Shown: piece after piece, positions 35,922 to 49,802 of the stretch | Layout: each line of letters starts with the position of its first letter | Numbering within the stretch: the first letter of the stretch is position 1 | NCBI RefSeq assembly: GCF_028502605.1 | Contig: NC_079232.1 | Location: forward strand, 4,154,001-4,218,000 | Direction of reading: 5' to 3' | Length of the DNA stretch: 64,000 nucleotides | DNA from: Trichoderma breve | Lineage: Eukaryota > Ascomycota > Sordariomycetes > Hypocreales > Hypocreaceae | Program-made: the position numbers and the translations under genes | The notes under the pieces: generated by a model | The model's database searches: none | Told to the model about the DNA's origin: nothing | The model's input: only the letters and a program-made list of their open reading frames with translations

Positions 35922-36168
35922 AGTCAGATCACATACGAGTCGGCCACACATGCTAATCGGCCACCCTTTTACACCAAAACTCAATGTTTTTTTTAAAAAT
36001 TTATAATTAATTCTAAAAAAGTCATATAAGCTTAGGATTTATAACATATAAGAGAATCTTGATAGAAAATATATTTTAATATTAGATGTTACATAAATAT
36101 TATTTTTACAAATTAGTATTGGGAGGTGGCCGAATGCTCTGTGTGGCCGATTAGTATATGGTCTGACT
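35922..36168. mobile_element. MITE with Fot1/pogo-like terminal inverted repeats
   Basis: A 247-bp non-coding element flanked by the dinucleotide TA (35920-35921 and 36169-36170), as expected for Tc1/mariner-superfamily insertion. Both ends begin AGTCAGA and stay inverted-repeated for about 48 bp. The octamer TCGGCCAC occurs twice in each arm (35940, 35957; inverted at 36126 and 36143), at identical distances (18 and 35 nt) from the two ends. The core (about 35975-36115) is very AT-rich and has no ORF. Several arm mismatches are C/T or G/A transitions. The AGTCA terminus resembles Fot1-type elements. It has no transposase and would depend on one elsewhere. Confidence 0.85.
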
Positions 36169-37722
36169 TACGATGTAATTGCCTGTTGACGCTAGAAAAC
36201 TCATGCAGGCACAGCAACCAGGATATTCCCAAGACTTGCAAATGTGTTGTTTACTTGTACGTACAAGCTAGAGCATTGAAATGCAGGCAAATAACTTGAT
36301 ATTTAGGCAAGAGCGGTGTCACGACTTGAGTGGGTTGTCGTTGGACAATGGAAAAAATTGAGGTGCGAAAGACGCCGGAGCAAAATCTCCAGGGGCCGCG
36401 AGCCGATTCGCAGCGATTATTTCGATGGCGGGAGGGGGGGCCCGTTCCTGAATCAGTAGGCGGAATCGCTGAGTTGAAAGTTGGGGGGAAGAAAGTGTAT
36501 CGTGTACTTAATTCGCTACATGCAAATATGTGGTTTGTTTGATGAAAATGGGTGATGTAAAGTACTAGGTACCCTGTACAGTTAGCGTGGGTCATGGGAA
36601 GATGTGGGTTGAAGATTGATTTGATTGTGACGTCATTGGGGCATCACCGGTAGACCGACCGATGTCAAGGTTCTGTGTTGCGTTGCTTTTTTCCTGGGGT
36701 GTGGTCCAGTGTCTTTTTTCTCTGCAGAGGATTAGATTAATGCATGTGGGAACAAGGGGTTATTAGTTGGAGAGAAGGGGGGTCAAAAGTGCTGGGCGAA
36801 TGGGATCGGAGAGCCGTTTAGGTTGGGTTGGGCTCATTTTTGGGGGCGAGGGAAAGAAAGCTGGTTTTTTGATATGAACGAGATTTGGGGGGTCCACGTT
36901 TAGGTAGGATGTAGATAGGGCTATTTTTGGGATGAGGAGAAGGATGAAGATTTGGGAAATGTCGATCTGGATGAAGATGGGATTTTGAATTTCTTGGATG
37001 GAGATTTCGAAGGGAAAGGCTTTTGAAAAGATTGACGGTGGCGAGAAGATCAGAGATTCCCAGATGTGCAAAAGCCGGATGGTGTAGATGGCTTGCAACG
37101 GTACGGTGGTTTAGAGGCTAGGATAGTTAGTGGGATGATGAATGTCATTCCCGCGGCTTTTCAGCTAATCCAGGCTTGTGAGTGAGCATGGGCAAGGGTT
37201 GTCGTTTAGGCATTGGAGGGGTTGAACCCGAAAGGAAAAAAACATGGGGGCAGCAAGCAAGGCGCACGATGTCGTCACCGGAGCTGGGTTTGCGAACGAG
37301 GATGAGCGTCCCTGAAGCGCTGTCGTTGTCGTCGCTGCGGGGCGTGACGATGATGATGCTTGGAAGTCCCTGGAAGAGGAAGAGGAGGAGGAGGGGATTG
37401 ATGGTTTTGTTTATAGGTAAGCCTTTGTCCTGTCTCGGCATGGTGATGATTTGGGACTTTGCCTACTTCCTGATACCCTGCCCTGCCAAAACAACAAAAC
37501 TGCGTATCGTATAAGATTGAGGGTCCTTCTTGATCTGGAGTCTTTTTTGCCCGAGTTCTGTGCACCCATTTTGCTGGGCGCCTAATACCGAAAAGAAAAC
37601 ATAAGGACCCGAAAAGATAAATTAGCACATTTCCCCGATTTTCGAGACCCAACGAGGGCACGCGGGCATTGGCATTTGGATCCTTGGAGCAAGAATCGAT
37701 CGATCGCCTGAGACGGCGCGCG

Positions 37723-37729
37723 TATAAGT
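37723..37729 (+). promoter_or_regulatory. TATA-like box of hog1
   Basis: TATAAGT lies in a GC-rich setting (GGCGCGCGTATAAGTAGGG) and is followed by pyrimidine-rich DNA from 37741. This is a typical fungal core promoter and puts transcription start near 37.75-37.8 kb, about 1.1 kb before the hog1 start codon. Inferred from sequence. Confidence 0.45.
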
Positions 37730-38046
37730 AGGGACGAGCTTGCCCCCCCCTTCTTAGCTTTTGCGGTTCCACGACCCTTCTTCTGCTCTTTTACGAGGAA
37801 ATATTCTTCCCATCTTATTTTTGGCCTTCGGTTATACCATCGCTATCTGTGGCTGTGTCCCTTCATTATTTCGAATTTCTGGATTTGATCGTTGAGTTGC
37901 GTTGCGACGGCTTCATTATCTTTTTGCGCCTCCCGTCCCACTGAAGGCGAAAACCATTGCGACCGAACCGAACGAGTGACATTCAGTGGCCTCTGCAATC
38001 GCTAGAAAACGCGTTGGGCACCTTTTTTGCGATTCACAAGATACAC

Positions 38047-38269
38047 GTAAGTTGGGAAACAAGAAAAAACCAGAGAAGCCAAAAAACAAGGTCAAAGGCA
38101 GCAATTGGGCTGGGCCTTGATTCCGTCTTGGTGTCAAGCCGCCCGGGCACAATTGACAAGCCTGCTACCTGGCTTTTACCCCGCGCAGTGCGCTCTCTCA
38201 CAAGTACAACTGCCGAACCTTGCCCGTGCGCCCACTAACTCGGTGTCCTTTTCTCTCCTTGGGAAGCAG
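38047..38269 (+). other. Probable 5'-UTR intron of hog1
   Basis: A GTAAGT donor at 38047, a CACTAAC branch site near 38233 and a GGAAGCAG acceptor ending at 38269 define a 223-nt intron in the long hog1 leader. Predicted from consensus only. Confidence 0.5.
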
Positions 38270-38922
38270 GGCGTCTTTTATTACCTGAACTCTCTACCTA
38301 ACGTACCGATCCAATCTCTTTAGGCGCTATTCGCTTGCCAAAGTTCCCTCTTCCAGTCTTATTTCCCACCTGGTGGCAATTAGAACCGTCCACCCCCGCC
38401 TTCGCGAAAACAGGGAGAATTCGACCGACTATCGCTGAAAAACACGAAAGAAGAAACGAGTTTTCGAGAATCAGGAAGAGTGAAAAGAGACGCAGAACCA
38501 ATCGATCCGACAGACTCTCCTTTACTCGCATCCTCCCGCTGCGATCCTCCATCCTTACGAGGCCCGGATCGAGATTTGCAGCTAATTACAAGTCCCAATA
38601 AGCTCAGCCCGCTGTGCAAAAGCGCCCCCGCCTGCTAGAGCGAGTGGAACTCCTCTGTAATCCTGCGCAATACCGCCTGTGCTGGCTTTCTTCTTCCCAA
38701 CCGAGCCGACCAAAAAAAGCATCAGCAGCAACATTCATCCATCCCATTTTTGGAGCGAGGGGTTCTAATCCAACTCTTTCCACCCTCGACAAACCTCTTT
38801 CTTACGCCCGCATCTTTGGTCGTTTTATCTCGCCCATCGCAACCCGCGTCGAGTTTTCACACATTCTTTACCGATAAAAAACTAGATTCCCCCGCCAACA
38901 CGAGTCAAATCGATCCGTCACA

Positions 38923-40621
<1,699 letters not shown>

Positions 40622-41640
40622 ATTGAGAGAATGGAAGAGCAGACCTCAAATTACAGGGTGGCATAAAAAGATTTTGAACCACTGCACACAAGACGGATAC
40701 AGGAACGCGCGCGTCTAGCAGACACACGGTTACACGACTTACGAGGGCCAGCGCACCTTGTTCCGAGACAGATGCTTTTTTGCAGTTTCCGGCGTTGGGG
40801 ATGGAAAGACTGGCATGGAGGGGGGAAAGGGGAGGCAATTAGGAAGGGTTAAATATGTTGTAAAGACTTGTGATTCTGTGTGCAGCGACGACAACGATAA
40901 AATATACGAAGAAACGGGCTTTCTTTTTCCTTTTTCTGTTTTTTTTTTTTTTTTGCTGATTTTATCCGGGTTCGTGACGCTTGCTTGGCAGTACAGACCA
41001 TTATCCCGAAGCACTGCCTCGGCCGGCTTTTTGGCCGGAGAGGGGCGGAATGGCAGGGGGTTTTGAGATTTTCGAATCGAGGCTACTTATAAGGTTGATA
41101 GTGAAGATCTAGGCAGCCAATGGTGTGACGAAATATTAAAGATCAACTGAATCCTGCCTGGTAGAGAGTCGTAGCGCCGAAGCAGAGCCTCACACGCCTC
41201 ACACAAGAGGCGGAGCAGCAACAGCGGGTGGGCGGGATAGATGCAGAGCTCAGTCGACCCCATCAGGAAAAGAGCCAATCCTAGCAAGACACACGATGCT
41301 GCACAGCTTCTCCATATTCCGGTTCCCGATCGCCATACAGCGGCTCAATCTGAAGACATGTGGTCGGCTCTTGGGTGGCTATGATAGGGCGAAACAGCCC
41401 GTCTTTTGTACCTCACGACGAAGAAGGCAGTGCTTTTTCGGCTTGGCTGTCGCCTGATTTTTTGTGTTGCATTCTTTCATTCTGCTATTACTGACTGATT
41501 GCGCCCTTTTTTCCCTTCATCCGTTTTTTGTTTGTTTGTTGGAAGCCTTGAGCATTTAAACGGCTTTATATCATTTTGCTTTACGGCGAGAGCGAAAGGA
41601 ATTGAGTAACGACATTTTGGAAGAAGAGATTTTTTGGATT
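40622..41640. other. Intergenic region, hog1 to the CorA-like gene
   Basis: About 1 kb containing the hog1 3' flank, a T-run near 40938-40954, and a probable promoter for the CorA-like gene with a TTTAAA-type sequence near 41556. Nothing else was recognised. Confidence 0.45.
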
Positions 41641-43145
41641 ATGGAGATTTGCCGCGAGGAGAAAATGGGTCGTCGGAAGGCACCTTGCTACTGCCCGAAG
41701 CTGGAGACGGTTTCATGGCGGGATTGTTCAGGTATGGATGCCTCACCTTGATTCCCTAGACACCGCCACTTTGTCGACTTTGAGATTGATTCACCAACAC
41801 TCTTTTTTGAATGAAGATGGGGCAGAATTGATGACTTGGGATGAGAAATGCTGACTGATGGTGAATGGATGTAGGCGAGAAAGTGGTTACGACGGAGAAA
41901 TTGACTACGCAGGACTTGTTGAAGAGCAAGGAGACGGAGTTTGCTGTTGCTGATGTTACTATCACGTTCGTAATATTTTCTTCTTTTTCTTTCCTTCTCA
42001 ACGTTTTTTGCTTTCTTACTTTTATTTTTGGACTTTCTGTGTGTCTAACTAGCATTGAATAGATATGCTCAGGGTGATCAAATACGCAAATGTCGGAATT
42101 GTAGGACTGCGTTTGAACAAAAGTTTCAGATCCCGCGGGTGTGGTGGACGACGTTGGCGAGGCGATCGAATGGGTATTTTGGGCATCAGGATGTGCTTGA
42201 TTCAGATGGCACCCGGACGGGTACTAGTGAGTATTTGGATTCAGTATGAATTTTCACTTGAACAGACAATTAACGTAGAAAAAACTTTCAGTCTCGTGGG
42301 TGAGGTTCATGGTCAAGCGAGTCAGCAAGATTCTCGACGCCCGCGACGACGAGACCCTTACATACCACTGGGTCAAGCTCAACGCCGTGACGAGATGGTA
42401 CGCCTCAAATAACCGCACCGACATCGTCCTCTTCGACCATCCCCAGTTTGCGCTGCAAAACAGGGAAACCATCTTACGAAACATCAACCCCCGCGAGCTG
42501 GGCGATCCGTTCTGGGTGTATCCCAGCATGGTGGAAGAAATCGCCCAGCTGCACGACGTGACCATCTGGGAGACTCGCAACCTGCTCCGGGACTTTGAGC
42601 TGCGGCGCGCCTTTTACCGCTTCAGCTACATGTACCTGCACGAGATCCCGCGGCACATGACGCACGTCAACGAGATGGTCTACGTGACGGAGAGCATCCT
42701 AACCAGCATCCAGAAGCACCACAACCAATTCCTGGCAACAGACAAAGTCGACACACCAAAATTGTTCTTCCTCAACATCCAGAACCGGCTCGACTCGCTG
42801 CATAACCTGGTGACGAACCTGCGGCATCGCGCCGAGTCCAACAACACGCGCATCCAGAACGAGATGGCGCTCACGTACAGTGACGCGGCGCGCATCGATT
42901 CCTCGGCGATGCGGGCGATTTCGCTGGTTGGGCTGCTGTTCTTGCCGGCGGCGTTTGTGGCGGCGATATTTAGCACTTCGTTTTTCAATTTTGATGCGCC
43001 GACGGGAATATGGAAGCTTTCGAGCCATTTCTGGCTATATTGGGTGGTGGTGGTGCCGTTGACTGCTGTGACGATTGTGTCGTGGTTTTTTGGGGCGAGG
43101 ATTATGGATAGGATAATGCCGCAGTGGAGGAGGTGGATTGAATGA
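41641..43145 (+). CDS. CorA-like Mg2+/divalent-cation transporter family protein
   Basis: Four exons: 41641-41731, 41875-41965, 42063-42226 and 42292-43145, giving 399 aa. The small first exons were found by phase and conserved sense, notably KCRNCRTAFEQKFQIP followed by RRSNGYFG. The last exon carries a long helical region (residues 150-320) and two C-terminal membrane helices (about 324-347 and 360-383), the CorA layout. The loop after the first helix reads STSFFNF rather than the GMN signature of true CorA channels. That is common in the large fungal CorA-like group and leaves transport ability uncertain. The last residues are basic (RIMPQWRRW). The start at 41641 is the first in-frame ATG; one at 41665 is an alternative. 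Confidence 0.8.
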
Positions 43146-46100
43146 GTGAGTGAGTGACTGAGGTTTTGAAGGGGAAGATGAGGATGTTTTGAGATATTAT
43201 TCATTTTTTTTTGAGAAAGAGAATGTCTTTGTTTGTTTAGGCTGGGGGATGGTGTTAGGTAAAGTGTCTTTTGAAGGATATGATCTGGGTGATTGGGTGT
43301 TTTTCGGTATTTGCATTTGTTATTTCATGGAGAAATGGATATATGGAAATAGGAAAAGACTTACTTAACGACAACTTGATAACACGATGAGACTTAACTT
43401 GATGCAATTTTATACAGAATTTAAACCATTGTGGCGGTATTATTGAATCTGTGATATTAAGCTCTTTTATCATTCACAAAGATCCGAAGACAATTATCTT
43501 CATTGCTTCAGACTTATCTTGATGGCTTGTCTGAATTAGCGAACTTTATAAGAATCCTGTCTAATCATGCGTAATCTTGCATTTATATACGGCTCATGTT
43601 TAACTAAACATCATTCGCTTTCGTCTTCTACAAGTTATAGGTTTCTACTGTTAGTAAAATTTGAATCTGCAGAATTAAATCCGTCTTTTTCCGAACACAA
43701 GAGCTATGTATAGCCTACTGATAAACTAGCTGCCATGCGATTTACTCCAACATATGATGAAGATAACGCTTCAAGATACCGTTCACTAATAATATAACTC
43801 TCTGAATAGGCATTTTTAGCATACGTCCCTAGCGAGGGTTACAATAGATCTCAGCTGAAGAGCCTCGATGCCAGATCGCTGGAACAAAGCATCTGGGTTC
43901 AGAGCTGGGACTTGGGACTTACAGTAGAACTAGAAAAGAGGAAGGGCATCACCTTTGTAAATGAAGTTCAGAATAAATATAGTCTTTACTATATACCTAG
44001 CTACAGGATTGTAGCTAGAATGCTATCCAATAACTTACCTACCTATCACTATTGTTCTTCTCTTGGTGATGCAAACTTTTGACGAGAGGAAGACTACATA
44101 TACAGCCACAATAAAAAGTAATAGGATTTGTAGCTACATATAGCACACAGAGCCCAAATATTGACCAAAGATTTCACAGCCACAGATGGCTCAAGTCAGA
44201 ACTGGACTACCCAATGAGATTTCGAAGATGACTTGTATGATAGTGGCGCATTTTTGGATTGGACGATGACAAGCTTACTCTGATCCTGTTATGCCCTAAG
44301 CACATGCCCGTGTCCTAAATATGTCATAGATGGCTGTATATATAAAAATGGAGAACAATATTGTCTTTCTCGCCACAAATTCGGATTGCAGCCTCTTCGT
44401 AAACACCTTGTTCATCACTTTGAAGTATTCATTGGCGAACAGGCTAAGCTATAGGTCGAGGAGAAGCTGATGTGAGCAGTCATTCTGTCACAGTGGATAT
44501 GAGAGCCATGTCCAATCCTACGGCGCTACACTTGCCTTGAATTATGAGGTGTTTCATGCCATCATCGGAGTGGATATGTCACATAATGCAGAGTCCTATG
44601 TGTCTAAAATAAGGACTGAGTCGAGGCCATTCCACACAAGGCGTCTACCTGCGCCTAGAATTCGCCAAGCGAGAAAAAAACAACCTGTGCAAATATTTGA
44701 CGCAAACCTGATATCAGCGCCTCACTCATATTCAATAGCTCGTACGATTCGTAACAAAATTGCCAAACTATAGAGCTGCAATGTGATATGTATCACGCAC
44801 TCCACAGAAAGTTGGCATATACGTCAAAAAGTCAGGGCTGCTACTCGATCCGTGCTTAGCCCCAGGGTCCAAAGCGGCCATGGCGTTTTTGCGGCTGACA
44901 TGACAAGGACAAAAAAAAGTGAGGCGGCTGCCAACAAGCATCTAACAAGCCCGTGGCGTTGATGTCCGTGATGCGGGAGGACGGACTAGTGCGACGAGCT
45001 GAGTGTGAAATATGCCTACGCTAAGTGGCTCACCGAAATTAAGGCCGCGAGCCGCGGGCAGCCACGTCGAATGTTGTGGAATGAGGGAATGAGAGAAAGG
45101 TGTTTGTATTTGCATGGTTTTCGTTTGTGTCCAGTCATATGTGCATGTGTGATTGCGGCTGCTCACGACGGGGTTGGTCGCTGGCATCGTCACGCGGGTG
45201 AGGGAGGTGACATGTAAGTAAGCACGCTTCTGGTCTCTGGTCTTTGGTCAATGAAACAAAAGAGGAGCCATTGAGATCTCCACTGTGTTTCCTGGAAAGA
45301 TTCAGCATATCCACTGTCGACTTTTGCTGTCTAGAAGTAGGGCTTGGTTGATGCTCGTAAAAATAGTCACGTTGGAAGCCTGTCTATTGGAGGCTCATGC
45401 TCTGAACCAGGAGTGTTAGTTCTTCTGTGAGTGTAAGTGAGTAATACCGTTTCTGAACGGCCAGTTCCTGACGGTGACGGCTTGTCGGTATCATGTTTGT
45501 GATACATGATGAAATTCAGTGTCCAGAATCGATGATGAGAAGAAGAGGCCTGGAAGATGTTCGAGTGTGTATGTACGTGTAGAGCTTGTTCCAGAGCTTT
45601 GGTTGATGATGACATAAGAATAGTACTCGTTCGCAGGTACCCATACATCCCATATTCACAACCTCGAATTCCGTGATACAGAGTAAGTTGTATGGACAAT
45701 GATAGATTTTTAAAGGAAGTGATGAAGATCCTGAACTTAAATGGCTGTTTACAGTGTAACGAGATGCAGAATAAGTCTACATCTTTCATCTGATAGCACC
45801 TGGTTCCTCGAGTGCTGCTATTATGGCTATTGGATCTGGTACATAGGACATGATACATGGTACTCCTGGATACCCTATTGCCATGGCAGGAACAGAGACA
45901 GACGACACCTTCCCGTTAGTCATTCCTCTTACCAGAGTTTCCGCCTCAAAATTGAGTCGCAAATCTCGCCTCCATCTTCCATCTTGTCCCTCTTCACATC
46001 TTCACCTCCGTGTTCCCCTTTGAGTAATTTTCTGTAAGTCCTTGGCATCTCCTATTATTCCCACGGCAAACCCAGATGCCGAACACTCGCATTTCAATTT

Positions 46101-48727
46101 ACAGCCGCCCCGCCATCCCAACTCAGCCTCACTGCAGGTGCCGGATACACCAACCACTCTTCCTCGTGCGATATCAGCCAATCTCCTTTCCCCGAATCTG
46201 CGACTACTAACATTCAGATGGCCCCGGCGCTCAAATGATCCGCGGCAGCATCGGCAACGGGGTCCAAATCGAGACAATCCAACCTGAGCTAACTCTGGGT
46301 CCACCGTTCTCTCCAGACTGACATCGCTTGCAAGACTCTAATCAACTCCGAACTCCATACAGTACCATTCAAGGACTGGGAAGCTTCTGTACGGATTCTA
46401 TTCGATTTCCCGTTTGCCACCGCTACACGACATCCCGCGCACAAAAAAAAAAAGGTTTTGTGGTTTTGTGAGACAGTCATCATCAGACGCTCCGTATCCG
46501 TCGCACGATGTTAGCGGCCACAGGGTTTAACATTTTTGTCCATTGATTACTACTACTACAAACACGACCACTAACACAATCGACATATGGACATTCGAGC
46601 TCTCTCGTCATCTTGCTGCAAGGGGTCGTTGAAACTGCCAAGAGGGGAGATATTAATCTAGCTTATAAGCTGATTGATCGGCTAGCAAAGCAATCTCGCT
46701 TTCATGGTTAGCTGGCCCAAGGCGGAGTGAGCTAAAAACGAAATCCGATTTCCAAAAATATGAGCTTGGAATAGCCAAGGAAGAATGCCATGAAAAAGCC
46801 TCCGAGTTGGAATTAACGGGATCCCGGCATCCTCTTTGCTCCGGGACGTGACGAAAATTCACAATTAAAGGGGTCAATGGTGTTTGTTCGCCGCGTCTCC
46901 ACCGTGGGAAGAAAGTCGCGTGCAGACGGTGGTCAAGACCAGTCGGCAGAGCGGTAAATAACGCTTTAGCACGCACTGTTTCCAAACCACAGACGGCCAT
47001 AACGGCGCTTCTCGTACGAGCCGAAGCAGCAGAGACTAGAGGGGGCTCGTATTCACTGGCTTGTCAGGGATCATGACGTTTAAACCGTCTAGAAGCCGAA
47101 AAAGGGGGCCGCCAGACACGCTGCACTGGATTGGGCTTGAGTTGATAACGGCAGGGAGATGCCAAGATGCATGTTGAAGACCAAATGAACCGCGATCTGG
47201 AAGATGCACGGAGATGCACGGGGTGCTTGTAAGCGAAGGTGATCCTTGGAGCACGACAAATTCTGTATTCACCGCCTGGAATAGCCTATTCAGACTCGGA
47301 GGACATGTCATAATCGATGGCATGGCATGCAAGGGTTGCCATGCTCATGGTGGTTCACCGATGGGTGTACCTGCAGTTTGCAGACGCCTTTCAATTCTGG
47401 ACCGAAGGCATTTACGTACTCGAATTTGGTCGATAAGATGGCTTCGACAACGGGATTGGTGTGTTGCGCGCGCAGCGGCACAGAGGGGAAGCTTGTGGAC
47501 GGCATCTTCATCTTCAGGGATTTCCGACATCCAGACATGCAGCTGTTCCCGAACACTGCTTGGCCCCAACATGAAGACATCAGAGCGTGCCTCGTTCAAT
47601 GTTCTTTATTCCTTCCCGTGACGCCTTGTGTGACACGCCGTGCGACGCAGCCCGTGCTCCAAACATGTGAAGCCGGAGATGGCGACGGCTAAGAATAGAA
47701 GGGGATGACTTGGAACGACAAAGATTGGTGAGCAAATAAGCTTTGGATTTGGCCGCTCCTCATTGAGCAAAATCTCACATGCCCAAATCTCACCTGCAGC
47801 AAGCACAAAGGGTCTCCGAGAGGGCTGCTAGCAAACGAAACCGCTTCCAATGATTGATCAACAATGCTACTGTCAAGCAATTCCCCTTACGGGTCGATGA
47901 ACAGGTACCTGCGCATCGCATAGCCGAATGCCACTGCGAGCAAGTACATACTCGTACCTCGCAGCTTGCCGCAGCTTGGGGCCGCATCCCTTCCTTGATC
48001 TTTGGGGGGTTCCGGGTCTGTGCTCGCGGCGGAGAGGCGTCTATTCGCTGGAACAGCCCCCTGGAAAGTGCCCTAGCGTGGTTGTTTCTGGCGTTCTCTC
48101 CGCTGGCACTTTAGCGGCTCTAGCGGGTGCGCCACCGCACCGTCACTGGGCTCCCTGGCCTTGGCATCGCCTCCACTGGAGTCAGCAGCGACTCAGCCTT
48201 ATCCAGAGACGAAAGAAACATGAGCGTGGGCGAGCTTTCTCCTAGCACGGAGCGGGAGGGGGGTCCCCTGTAACGGCTGTCGTTGATTTCATATATCTAG
48301 CACACCGATCTTCCAACCTGCGTCTTTGCTCAGCTTCGATTCACTGCTCCTCCGCTCGCTTTGTTACTGGTATTGGCATTGCTCGTTTGCGTCTCTGCCC
48401 CCTTTGCTCGCGTGATCAGCTACCGCTACTGTACTTGTTCCTGCTGCTGGACTACTTATTTCAGGGTCTGTCCCCCACACCACACACACGCAGGACGAAA
48501 GACAACTACGACGACGACGACAAAATAGAGAAGAAAGAAAAGAAAGAAGAAAAAGAAAAGAAGAGCATTCAGAAAGAGCAAGGAAATTGAGGCGGATATT
48601 TGTGATACCTGGGGTTATCTGGACAAGAGGCGTCTGTCTTTCTTTGCACTGCAAACAATGGGAAGCGGCCCTACCCGATTCGCACCACACCAGATCGGAA
48701 ACGCAACCGCAGCTCAACACCGCAACG
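43146..48727. other. Gene-poor region of about 5.6 kb, partly AT-rich
   Basis: No supportable protein gene. The part from 43.15 to about 44.85 kb is visibly AT-rich, full of stops and scattered TAGCTAC-type words, with a 9-bp perfect inverted repeat at 43997-44018. The rest has near-average composition. Around 45.89-46.30 kb there are splice-like signals (a GTAAGT at 46032), but joining them gives no recognisable protein. From 48.3 kb the sequence turns pyrimidine-rich and then purine-rich, the likely promoter and leader of the cyclin gene. Confidence 0.45.
43997..44018. repeat. 9-bp perfect inverted repeat with a 4-nt loop
   Basis: CTAGCTACA (43997-44005), GGAT, TGTAGCTAG (44010-44018) form a short hairpin within the AT-rich part of the gene-poor region. 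Confidence 0.75.
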
Positions 48728-49802
48728 ATGCAGCGACGAGGTAACCGTGACGTTCGCTTTGCGGCAGATGACGACGACGATTCCGACTATGAGCGCACTT
48801 TTACCTACCGGCCCCTGTCCAGGCTGCCCACACCGCCGCCAACCCTGAGCAAGGCGAGCGTGGACCAATACCAATCGCTCGAGGGCGATGAGACGCTAAA
48901 TCCGCGATACCGAGGTGAGTTTTCTTGGAAATAGCTTGTTACGAGCCATGCTCTGTGGTCTACTCCGTATTCTGCTCTGCTGTGCCCTGCACCGTCTTGT
49001 CTTGGCTGGCTGCATGGATGGGGACACGGAAAGGCGGAATACGGAGTAATCCGACTGCAACCTAAGGCTTGCATCTGCATTGCCGCTGTGCCTGGGCGAA
49101 TCAATTTTTTGCTAACAGTTCTTGGTTGCAGGTCCCGCCATCCATCTTGTTAATCTGATTCCCGCATCGGCGTCGCTGGCGAGCGCATCGGTGCCCTTTG
49201 TCCAGGCCATGCTGTCGAGGGCCGACCTGACCATGGAGATGCTGGCCCTGGCGGTCTGCATCCTCGACAGTCTCGACACAAAGTTTGCCCGCACGTGGCG
49301 GCTGTCGTGCCCGCTGTCGTGCCCGCTGCACCCTGACGATGTCGACTCGACCGCAGCATCGCCATCCCTCATCAAGCGACACTCTCTGCCGTCGACGCCG
49401 CGCGATGCTCCCCGCCGGCAGCTTCACATCGATTCCGTACGTCCCGAAATCATCATCCTGGCAGCGCTTGTCATCGCGGCCAAGTTCACGCAGGATCCGC
49501 AGCAGCCACCGCAGTTCTACCGTCTTGCGTGGGGCCGCGGCCTGTGGTCCAACGATCAGCTCAACGTCACGGAGCGATGCATCATGGAGAGCCTGGACTA
49601 TCGCATCCTGCCGCTCTGCGACGACGACTGCCTTACCGACGCCATGGTCGACATGCAGCTTGCCGCAGAGCTGGAGTCGGGCTCGCGGTGGAAGCCTGCC
49701 CGCCAACTCACGCCTCCGGACAGTGCAGCCAGCAGCGACTGCGAGTTTGTGCCGAGCCACACCCGATCCAAGACGACGGTTGGCGTGGGGTTTGGCCTGT
49801 GA
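48728..49802 (+). CDS. Cyclin-box protein (Pho80/PCL-like, partner kinase unknown)
   Basis: Two exons, 48728-48914 and 49132-49802, giving 285 aa. The N-terminal ~60 residues are polar with an acidic DDDDDSDYE run. A cyclin-type helical region follows, with LTMEMLALAVCILDSL and later RPEIIILAALVIAAKFTQD, then WGRGLWSNDQLNVTERCIMESLDYRILPL. The AALVIAAKF and ERCIMESLDYRI segments match helices 3 and 5 of a cyclin box. A Ser/Pro/Asp-rich insertion of about 40 residues separates the first helices and contains a local CPLSCPL duplication. The C-terminal tail (from about 230) is disordered with a TPPDS phosphorylation-type site. This resembles fungal cyclins that pair with Pho85-like kinases, but the subclass is uncertain. 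The 217-nt intron contains a 12-bp inverted repeat. Confidence 0.75.

Larger units (their letters stand above)
35652..38922. other. Intergenic region, glycogen phosphorylase to hog1
   Basis: About 3.3 kb. It holds the gph1 3' flank, a 247-bp MITE (35922-36168), a G-rich stretch (36410-37400) without a convincing gene, and then the hog1 promoter with a TATA-like box near 37723. A ~1.1-kb hog1 leader follows, with a probable intron. ORFs of 70-165 aa in this span lack domains. Confidence 0.5.

Noticed and set aside
45891..46310. Possible small spliced gene starting ATGGCAGGAACAG with a GTAAGT at 46032
   Set aside because: The frame from that ATG stops before the donor, and joining the next CAG sites gives no continuous or recognisable protein.
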